From Faecalispora anaeroviscerum (GTDB lineage: Bacteria; Bacillota; Clostridia; Oscillospirales; Acutalibacteraceae): a stretch of DNA of 64,000 bases. The DNA is taken from positions 2,604,001 through 2,668,000 of the forward strand of contig NZ_CANOOQ010000001.1 in the NCBI RefSeq assembly GCF_947568225.1. Direction: 5' to 3'. Below, in pieces: positions 26,260 through 35,100 of this stretch; within the stretch, counting starts at the first letter, position 1; each line of letters begins with the position of its first letter. The position numbers were made by a program, and so were the translations under genes. The notes under the pieces are model-generated. The model did no database searches, had not been told where the DNA came from, and saw only the letters and a list, made by a program, of their open reading frames with translations.

Positions 26260-26311
26260 GGTAGCCAACTGTTTTGCAGACGGTTGGTTACCTGTGGATG
26301 TCTTTTTTTTT
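26260..26311 (+). terminator. Possible second terminator or leader hairpin
   Basis: GGTAGCCAAC (26260-26269) pairs with GTTGGTTACC (26283-26292) with one G-U. A run of nine T follows after a 10-base gap, weaker than a classical intrinsic terminator. Confidence 0.4.
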
Positions 26312-26387
26312 CCCACATAGCAATTATGTACCAGCATTTGAAAATTTGCTTGTGCTGACGCACATCATCTTCTTTTTAGGTATGTTA

Positions 26388-26416
26388 TTGAAACCATACG
26401 GATATTCGTATATAAT
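26388..26416 (+). promoter_or_regulatory. SigmaA promoter of the LytTR two-component operon
   Basis: TTGAAA (26388-26393), a 17-bp spacer and TATAAT (26411-26416). The predicted start near 26423 leaves a leader of about 160 nt. The leader contains the 6-bp hairpin GCCGGG-N5-CCCGGC (26477-26493) and a 29-codon frame at 26438-26527 without a clear ribosome site. Confidence 0.85.
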
Positions 26417-26580
26417 ATACTCGGTATTTTAATACTTATGGGGAATATGGGAACGGCGCGTGCATCAATACTGCTAAGCCGGGCGTATCCCGGCGCATTT
26501 CGGGCGCTCTTGGGTTATTCCATCTGATGCAAAAAGCCTACCGATCCTCGAAAAGAACATACCATATGGAAGTGATTGCC

Positions 26581-27318
26581 ATGCTACATATTGCTGTCTG
26601 CGATGACCAGCCGAGAGAACTGGAAATCATCAACGAACACATAACAGAATACCTTGACACCCATACACTGGAAGCGGAAATGAAAGAATTTTCTCATCCG
26701 GATCAATTGCTGACTGCCCTTAAAACAGAGAGCTTCCATCTTTACATATTGGATATTGTCATGCCAATGGTGAACGGTTTGGAGTTAGGCAAAGAAATTC
26801 GCCGCCTTGACTGCGAGGCACAGATTATCTATGCCACCACCGAACCTCAGTTTGCTCTGCAGGCATACGCCGCAAGCCCCATCAATTATCTCATTAAACC
26901 AATTGATAAGCGGCAGTTGTTTGATACGCTGACCCTCGCCATCTCCAAAGCAGACCTAGCCGAAGAGAAGACGTTTACTGTGAAAACCGCCGATAGTCTG
27001 CGGGTGATCAAGCTGTCGGATATGGACTGCTGTGAATACCGCAGTCACGCTGTCATTTTCAGCTTAAAGAACGGTGAGGAAGTGCAAAGCCGCACGATTC
27101 GGGAGAAATTTTCGGAATACACCTTGCCTATTTTGAAAGACAGGCATTTTCTGCAATGCCATACCTCATTTGTGGTCAATCTGCGGCGGGTGGAACGCTT
27201 TGCCAAGGACAGCTTTACGCTGTGCGGCGGCAAGACCGTCCCCATTACGGCAAAGCAATACGCTGCGGTGAGGGATACCTATATGGACTACCTGATGGCA
27301 AAGGGAGGACGGCAATGA
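26581..27318 (+). CDS. LytTR-family response regulator
   Basis: 245 residues from the ATG at 26581; in-frame ATGs upstream have poorer ribosome sites. The receiver domain (1-120) has the acidic pocket VCDDQ, phosphoacceptor Asp in YILDIVMP and Lys in LIKPIDK. The LytTR DNA-binding domain (about 140-240) contains the segments FLQCHTSFVVNLRRVERF and KTVPITAKQYAAV. LytTR regulators such as AgrA bind paired 9-bp direct repeats. The stop overlaps the kinase start (ATGA). No AgrB/AgrD peptide genes are adjacent, so the signal is unknown. Confidence 0.95.
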   Translation: MLHIAVCDDQPRELEIINEHITEYLDTHTLEAEMKEFSHPDQLLTALKTESFHLYILDIVMPMVNGLELGKEIRRLDCEAQIIYATTEPQFALQAYAASPINYLIKPIDKRQLFDTLTLAISKADLAEEKTFTVKTADSLRVIKLSDMDCCEYRSHAVIFSLKNGEEVQSRTIREKFSEYTLPILKDRHFLQCHTSFVVNLRRVERFAKDSFTLCGGKTVPITAKQYAAVRDTYMDYLMAKGGRQ

Positions 27319-28601
27319 TAGAAATTTTTCCTGACTTATTGCGAGCGGTGATTTCCACTACCGCCAATGTTCTGCTGATGATGACGCTTTTGCAGCCGAA
27401 GTATTCTAAAAAAATTACACTGCTGACCATGCTCGGCGTTCTTGCAGCTGATTTGGGTACAGCGGTTTATTGCTATCTCAGCGGCAATTTGACCTTGCTT
27501 TCAAAGCTGGATATTATCCTGTTTGCAGTGCTTTGCTTTGCGGTACGGCCATTATTCAAAGACACCTTCATGCAGTGGCTGTTTTCCTATATCACCGTCC
27601 AAAACATCAGCGACATCGTAATTATCCTTAGCTTCGAAGTCTGCAGGTATTTGCCTTATCCCCTCTACGCCAACTCGCTGCTGCGCTTAATTCTATTCGG
27701 AGCTTTTCTGCTGATTTTGTCGCGGTATGTACGTCCGCTGTATCGGCAGGCGGTGGAGCATTGGACGGCATATTTCGCCGTGGCGCTGGGGCTTTACATC
27801 ACCTTTAATTACTACGTTTTGTCTGCGGACGATATTATCGTGATGCTGACGGAACAGGCCATACCGCTGCTTCTGGTGATTTTTATCGGGCTTGCCGCCT
27901 ACGGCTCCATTCTCCTCTCCCTCAAAAATCTTATGCGAGAATATCGGATCAAGGAAGAAAATCAGAAAATGCAGGCGGAGCGGGAATACCTGCAACTGGC
28001 CGCGGGCAATATGTCTCGGCGTCTGAAACTGATGGAGGAGGTGTCGGTGAAGAACAGCCGCGCTGCCCATGACCGCCGCCACTTTAACAATGTGCTTCTG
28101 GAGCTTTTGGAGCAGGAAAAAACCGACGAGGCCGCCGCTTTGCTGCAAAATCAAAATCAAGCGACACACACCATCAGCAAGGTCTACTGTGAAAACCCCG
28201 CCGTCAACGCCGCTGTCTGCCACTATGCAGGGGTTGCAGAGCAGGCAGGTATTCCCACAGAGATTGAACTGGATATTCCAAGAGAGCTAACCGTAGATTC
28301 CTTGGAGCTTTCCATGGTGGTATCAAACCTATTGGAAAATGCCATTCAGGCTTGTGGATGTTTGGCTGACGGAGTAAATCCCTATCTCCGTTTTACCTGC
28401 CGAAGTGTGGGGCGGCTGTTACTGGAAATAGAAAATTCCTGCACCGAGGATACCGTACTCGATGAAAGCGGCTATCCTGTTGCCCGCGAAGAAGGCCATG
28501 GAATCGGCAGCAAGAGCGTCATTGCCTTTGCAAAAAAGTATGATGGAGAGCTGCTGTATAAAATCGAAATTGGTGTTTTTCAGGTACGCCTTCTGGTTTA
28601 A
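27315..28601 (+). CDS. GHKL-type sensor histidine kinase (AgrC-like)
   Basis: 428 residues. The ATG at 27315 overlaps the regulator's TGA and follows GGGAGGACGGCA. Six hydrophobic helices occupy about residues 1-205, then a coiled linker (KEENQKMQAEREYLQLAAG). The phosphoaccepting His is in AAHDRRHFNNVLLELL and the HATPase_c_5 domain has the N-box SNLLENAIQAC and the G-box EGHGIGSKSVIAFAKKYDG. This is the AgrC/ComD class that senses peptides. The partner regulator is immediately upstream. Confidence 0.95.
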   Translation: MIEIFPDLLRAVISTTANVLLMMTLLQPKYSKKITLLTMLGVLAADLGTAVYCYLSGNLTLLSKLDIILFAVLCFAVRPLFKDTFMQWLFSYITVQNISDIVIILSFEVCRYLPYPLYANSLLRLILFGAFLLILSRYVRPLYRQAVEHWTAYFAVALGLYITFNYYVLSADDIIVMLTEQAIPLLLVIFIGLAAYGSILLSLKNLMREYRIKEENQKMQAEREYLQLAAGNMSRRLKLMEEVSVKNSRAAHDRRHFNNVLLELLEQEKTDEAAALLQNQNQATHTISKVYCENPAVNAAVCHYAGVAEQAGIPTEIELDIPRELTVDSLELSMVVSNLLENAIQACGCLADGVNPYLRFTCRSVGRLLLEIENSCTEDTVLDESGYPVAREEGHGIGSKSVIAFAKKYDGELLYKIEIGVFQVRLLV

Positions 28602-28900
28602 ATATACGGAATCTTTTGTTTGTCAAGAGCAAATTTTAATTGAATAGCTACTTTTTAAGTGTAAAAATGAGTCTTTTAAGTGTAAAGGCTCATTTTTTTT
28701 ATTTTTTGGATTAATATCTAAACAGAAATTTGCAAGATTTCATTGGGTGATCAGGGCTTGAAACCGACCGGTAGCTCCCAATGATTGAAGCGATGAAGAA
28801 GCTGGGCAATTGAAATTTGAATCTGCCAATATAAAATAATCGGCAAGCCGAAGTGTTCAGAAAAATATCACTGTGTTCTCGCCGGAAGGAGCATGACGGA
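28602..28900. other. Intergenic region after the two-component operon
   Basis: Holds the terminator at 28662-28702 and then about 200 bp without a gene that I can support. Two TTTTAAGTGTAAA direct repeats (28653-28665 and 28674-28686) are 21 bp apart, similar to the spacing of LytTR binding sites. Confidence 0.45.
28662..28702 (+). terminator. Terminator of the LytTR/GHKL operon
   Basis: AAAATGAG (28664-28671) pairs with CTCATTTT (28688-28695); an inner CTTTT/AAAG extends the stem. A run of at least eight T follows. Confidence 0.75.
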
Positions 28901-29113
28901 ATGGAAAAACGCAGGCGTGAAGATGTACCGCTGAAAGTCCCCAATTCCGAGGGAAATGTGTGGCCAAAGCAGATTTGCCCTGCCTTTGAACCGAGAACCG
29001 ACACACCGAGGGGTCTGCGGCAGTGCTGGTACTGTCGGTATGCCGACTTTCATCTGGACAAGCCCCGCGCGTTGGATGTGGGCGTGTGCTACTGGCCGAA
29101 AAAGATATTATAG
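28901..29113 (+). CDS. Small cysteine-containing protein, probable metal binding
   Basis: 70 residues from the ATG at 28901 with GGAAGGAG upstream. Four cysteines in the pattern C-x13-C-x2-C-x18-C (ICPAF...QCWYCRYADF...VCYWPKK) suggest a zinc-binding fold. There is no signal peptide, so it should be cytoplasmic. It ends 15 bp before the giant surface-protein gene and is probably co-transcribed with it. The function is unknown. Confidence 0.6.
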   Translation: MEKRRREDVPLKVPNSEGNVWPKQICPAFEPRTDTPRGLRQCWYCRYADFHLDKPRALDVGVCYWPKKIL

Positions 29114-29128
29114 GAGGGTCGTAAGAAA

Positions 29129-32100
29129 ATGGGAAAAAGAATTTTAAGTATTTTGCTTTCGGTTTGCATGGTACTGACATTGCTGCCGGTTGCCGCTATG
29201 GCGGAAGACGCAAATGCTTCGATGAGCGCAAGTGGGGAAATTATAGCCTTTGCACCGCTTGACGAAACAGAAAAGTCGGTAGCTACCGGCACAGCGATTG
29301 AGGATTTAGGGCTTCCTGAAACCCTAACGGCAACGGTGAGAACAGCCGCGGCTGCGGACAGTGGTACATCCCAGGAACCCGCGCAGGATTCAGAAAACCC
29401 GGAAGAGGATTCCACATCGGGTAATTCCGCAGAGGCAAGCTCCAGCTCTGCGGTACAAGGGAATGTGAATGACCAGCAGGAGGCGGACGATAGCGGTACC
29501 TCCCAGGAACCTGTAATCAATTCAGAAAACCCGGAAGAGGATTCCACATCGGGTAATTCCACAGTGGCAACCACCAGCTCTGCCATACAAGGGAATGTGA
29601 ATGAGCAGCAGGAATCGGCCGACCCCGAATGGGAAGAAACGAGTGTGGACGTTCCGGTGACATGGACGTCCGAGCCGGAATATAACGGAAATGAAAACGG
29701 TGAGTATGTATTTACGCCGGTAATAGAAGGCTATACGGTGAGCGCCGATCTGCCTGAGATTACTGTGACGGTGGGTACGCAGCCCCTGATGACGGCTCTG
29801 CGAACGGGTACGCCCGTTACCTACGGCGACTTTTCTGTCAGCGTAGATGAAGATGGCGCGGCGCCGACGCATAATGACGGCGTGCTGACGTTTGGCACGG
29901 CGGGGGAATATACCGTTGGAATGGCTGATGGAAAGACTTCCACCTCCAACGTGATTAAAGTCACCGCCGATGGTGTCAAGCTGAACCTTGTCGGCGTAAA
30001 CATTACTGCACCGCAAGGTGCCGGGAGTGATAACGGTGCGGCTGCCTTGACCGTGACAACCGGCACAGTAACCTTGAATGTTATTGTGGACAGCTCTCTG
30101 ACTGGCGGTGCCGGAGGATCAGAAACCGACCCTGATACGAACTACGGTGCAATGGGCGGCTGCGGCATCAGCGGGAATATTGCCGTCACAGGCACGGCAA
30201 CGCTTACCGTGACCGGCGGTACAAGTGGTCAAGGAATGAGCTTGTGCGGTATAGGTATCATTGGCAATGTGAATGTCTCCGGTGAGGCTACCCTTATCGC
30301 CAGAAGCGGCAGCGGTAATGGGGGTATTGCCATCAGCTCCGCCACCCAATACGGCGGAGGCACAATTACCGTGGGTGATGGCTATACGGTCAAGGCTGGA
30401 ACAGATGCTGCCAGCGCGACAGCATTTACAGGGACTTCAACCAATTTACAGTATGTCGCTATAGAACCCATTATTTTCACCGTTGCTGAGAATACGGCGC
30501 TCGAGATTAAGGTTCTACCTATTTATGGGGACCCTCAAGTGGATAATATGGTTGCTTCGCAAGGGTTTACACAACCAACAGATGGAAGCAAAACTGCAAA
30601 CTTATACTGGGATTCAGCGAAAACCCAATTAATCCCATATGGGGATAATTCTTTCGGAATTGGATCTAATACTCTGGAGAAAATTTACTTTTATGCAACA
30701 GAAACGGGAACTTATATATTTACTGCCACGTTTATAGATGATAATGACAAAAGCAGTAATTATACTATTAAAGTAAAGGTTACCGGAGACACTCCGCCTG
30801 ACTCTCTCCCCACGGCGGAGGAGTACGCGTCGGCTTCTCCGGCGGCGGCTTCCGATACCGACTATGTGCTCGATTCCGTTAAAAAGACCCTCACCATCAA
30901 AACCGCAAAGGGTGCGGCGTTCTGGTCGGCAAACGGCAAGAATTATCTTGACTACACGATCCTTCTTGCCAAGGACATCAACGTGTCTGCTTTCCAGTGG
31001 ACGCCGGTGGGAACAGACGATGGCTCTTTTTCCGGCAGCTTCAACGGACAGGGGCATACCATTAGCAGCCTTACAATAAATACTACAGACGTACGATACG
31101 CCGGACTGTTCGGCTATGCAAGCGGTGCGACCATCAAAAACCTTACAGTTTCGGGCAGCGTGACGGCAAGCTATGTGTCGGGCGAGTGCTACGCTGGCGG
31201 AATTGTCGGCTACAATACCGAGGGCAGCACCATTGCCAATTGCGCCAACTACGCCGCCGTTTCGGTAAGTACCAGCGGAAACTCCAGTTATGCGAATGCC
31301 AAAGGCGGGGGGATTGCCGCTCTAAATAGTGGCACAATCGAAAACTGCCGGAACAGCGGCGCTGTTACCGCTGCGAACAACTCAACAAACGCGAGTCCGG
31401 GCTACGCCTATGCCGGCGGTATCTGCGCATTCAACAACAGTGGCGCCATTGCCAACAGCTACAACATCGGCACTTCTTCTGCGACCGGCGCAACCGAAGC
31501 CCTTACCGGAGGCATCTGCGCCAAAAACTGCGCAACCATAACAAATTGCTATTCCACAAATGCAAGTAAGGTAACCACTAACTTTTATGGATCAGCCACT
31601 ACCACCGGCTGCGGAACCTTTTCGGATAACGGCGGTGTGCTGACGGCGGGCACCGCCGATAACTGCGGCAGTGCCCAAACCCTTTCCTATGGAAATGGTC
31701 TTCTCGCCGCCCTCAACGCCTGGGTTGGCGCCAAAGCCAGCGGTGACTACTACACATGGCAAGCCGACAGCACAAGCGACCCGGTAAACAAGGGTTACCC
31801 CGTGTTCGGTGAAAAGTGGGAAGCGCCCGCTACGAAATATAACGTTTGGGTAGGTAATGTTCAAGTTACCAGTGCCAACTCCAATGGAATTACAGGGGAT
31901 GGCATTACGGGTACGGTCACCTACAACCACGACACCAATACTCTCACATTAGACGGTGCGACGATTACCAGCGGTCATTTGATAGAGAATTTCGACGGTC
32001 CCGCCGGAATTGATGCAGAGGGTAATTTAAACTTAGAACTAAAAAATGATAACACGATTACCGGAATTAGCCCGTCCAGCGGCAAGTGCAGCTTCGCTGT

Positions 32101-35100
32101 ATACAACGATGGGAACCTAACGATAATGGGTAACGGAACCTTAAATGCTACCGGCGGAGATACTTCAGATGGCGGCGGCTACGGTTTGTATATCACAAAT
32201 AGCCTTAGCATTCAAAACGATGCTACCGTTAACGTCAACAGCGGGAACGCAACAAATGGGAACTGTTGGGGTGTTCTGGTTGGCGATGCCCTTACCATTC
32301 AAGGGAGCGCCTCCGTTAACGTCACCGGCGGTACTTCAACAGGAGAAAATGGGAGCAGCTACGGTGTGTACGTCTTCGGTTACACCAAAGTGAAAGACAG
32401 TGCCAGCCTATCCGCCACCAGTGGCGCGGCGGAATACCAAAGCTACGGTATTTTTATCTCTAATAATAATAGCTTTGAGATATCGGGCGGAACCGTGACG
32501 GCCAGCACCACCGATAATGACGGCGCATCAGAAGGCTCTGCCGCTATAAATAAAAAGCCAATTTTATATTTTTACAAGCCTGCACCTGTAGTTATGACAA
32601 GCAGATTTGCGAGCGGTACGGATGCCGTAAGGAATACGCTGAGTGATATCAATATTCCATCCTTCAAATACATTCGCATTGTACCATCTTCTCTTCCCAC
32701 GGCGGCGGAGTACGCGTCGGCTTCTCCGGCGGCGGCTTCCAATACCGACTATGTGCTCGATTCCGTTAAAAAGACCCTCACCATCAAAACCGCAAAGGGT
32801 GCGGCGTTCTGGTCGGCGAGCAGCAAGAATTATCTTGACTACACGATCCTTCTCGCCGATGACATTGATGTGTCTAACTTTCTGTGGACACCGGTGGGAA
32901 CAGGCGCAGACTCTTTTACCGGCAGCTTTAACGGACAGGGGCATACCATCACAGGGCTGACGGTGGATATTTACGCGGGTAATGAAGCAGTCTATGCCGG
33001 GTTGTTTGGCATGACCAGCGGTTCCATTAAAAACGTAGGGTTGGCGAAGGCGTCAATCGTCGTTTCCAACACCTCTACTGACTCTAAGCAGGTGTTTGCC
33101 GGTGGTCTGGCAGGCGAAGCATTCGATGGGGCCATCACGAACTGCTTTGTCATGGGAGGCACCGTGAGCGCCAGCAGCGGCTATGGTTCCTACGCCGGAG
33201 GGCTGGTGGGCTTTGCCAGCGACGACATCACTGTCAGCAATTGCTACAGTACCTCCAGCGTCACCACCAGTGGCACAGGCGGCCATTCCGGCGGTGTGGC
33301 AGGCTGTATAGGCGCTGGCACAATCAAGGATTGCTATTATTTGAACGGCGGTACAGGTATGCCGGAAAAGGGCGTTGGCCGTGTGTACCCCAATTGCGAA
33401 CCTGTCATCACAGGCTGCGGCACGATTGGCAGCAACAATAGCACACTGGCGGCGGGCACGGAGGAGCAGTTTACCTCTCAGCAGACCCTTGCCTATGGCA
33501 CCATCCTCTCTGACGCCCTCAACGTCTGGGTCTACGCCAAAGCCAGCGGTGACTACTACACATGGCAAGACGATACAGGGAGCATAAACGGCGGCTACCC
33601 AGTATTCGACGCGCTGTGGGGTACGACCACCCCGGTTTTCGACAATTGCTTCAAAGACATCCATACGAAAAAGCCCGACGACCCCGGTAGTTATATGGGT
33701 GAATACCACTACGACTTTGACGGCTGGTATACCGAGCAGAATGGCGATGGTACGAAATTGGGCGACAGCGACGATGGCACCGCCGGTACCCGCTATTACG
33801 CCAAGTGGATCAAGAACGGCAAAACCGTTCGCACTACGGCGCTGGATTTGACGGATATCAGCGAGTCCAACCTCTACCGCTCAACCAAAAGCGGTGACGT
33901 ATACACGAATGCCGCTGAGGGCTGGACATGGTACGCCGCCAAAACCACAGTGGGAAGCAATACCTACGCCGCCAACACCCTTGTCCTCTCCGGCCTGAAC
34001 ATCAACACCGCCGCTACCGCCACCGCCCTGAAGGTTCCTGGCGGCACAACCATTGTGCTCACGGAGGGTACCATAAACTCCGCAAGGAGCGGCTATACCA
34101 GCTCGGACAGTGAAGCTGTATATACCTATGGCGTTTATGGTGCTGGTGCCCTGAACATAAAAGGCGGCGGCACGCTCAGCGCCTTTGCCGGCACAGCAGC
34201 ATACACCAAAAGCAACAATTCCTATGGAGGCTTCAGCTACGGTATTTACAGTGCCGGGGCGCTCAACATCACCGAAGGCATAATCTCTGCCAAAGGCGGT
34301 TTCAGTGGGCCAACAGCCGCTGAAAATAAAAGCTACGGTATCTATTCCAATTCAACCATCGACATCAGCGGCGGCACCGTCACCGGCAACGGCGGCGGAG
34401 GAAAGGCTGAAAGCGGTGGCATCGCAGCCGAAGGTGATATTAAAATTACCGGAGGTGTCGTTGCGGGTCAAGGAGGAGCGGTAAATCTCCGTACAAGTAT
34501 AGGTATCATCGCGCGAACAGCGAAAATATCCGTCACCGGCGGCACGGTTTCCGCCACAGGCGGTGCGTCGACTGGTACTGATGACTCGTCTGCCAGCGTC
34601 GGTGTTTTCGCTGATAAGGTAGAAATCTCCCAAGGAACTGTCACCGCCACCGGCGGCAATGCAGCCAGTGGCAACGCAAGCTGCGGCATCGCAGCCATAA
34701 GTTCGGTTACTGTTACCGGCGGAAGGGTTACCGCTAAAAATGGTGCAACAGGGGTGCTTTCTGCGGCGATAAATGTGTACCAAGGTACACTCACCGTTGG
34801 CGGCACCGAAAAACTTGCCACTATTGAAAATGCCACAGACGGCACAAACGCGATTACAAGCAGCAGCGGCAGCATTGCGAGCAAAAAGCTCGTCATGTCC
34901 GGCAGCGATGCCGTGAAAGTCAGCTTCGCCACTTATGCCATCACCGCGAATGCCGCCACCAATGGCAGCTACACCGTGAAGGTGGATGGCAGCGCGGTAA
35001 CCTCGGCACAATCCGACGAAAAAGTCGTCATCACCCCCACCGCAAGCAGCGACTATGAGTTGGACACCATTTCGGTTTATAAAACTGGTGAAGCAAACGC

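Noticed and set aside
26438..26527. 29-codon frame in the LytTR leader as an AgrD-like peptide gene
   Set aside because: No cysteine or serine thiolactone context, no acidic tail, no AgrB gene and no good ribosome site.
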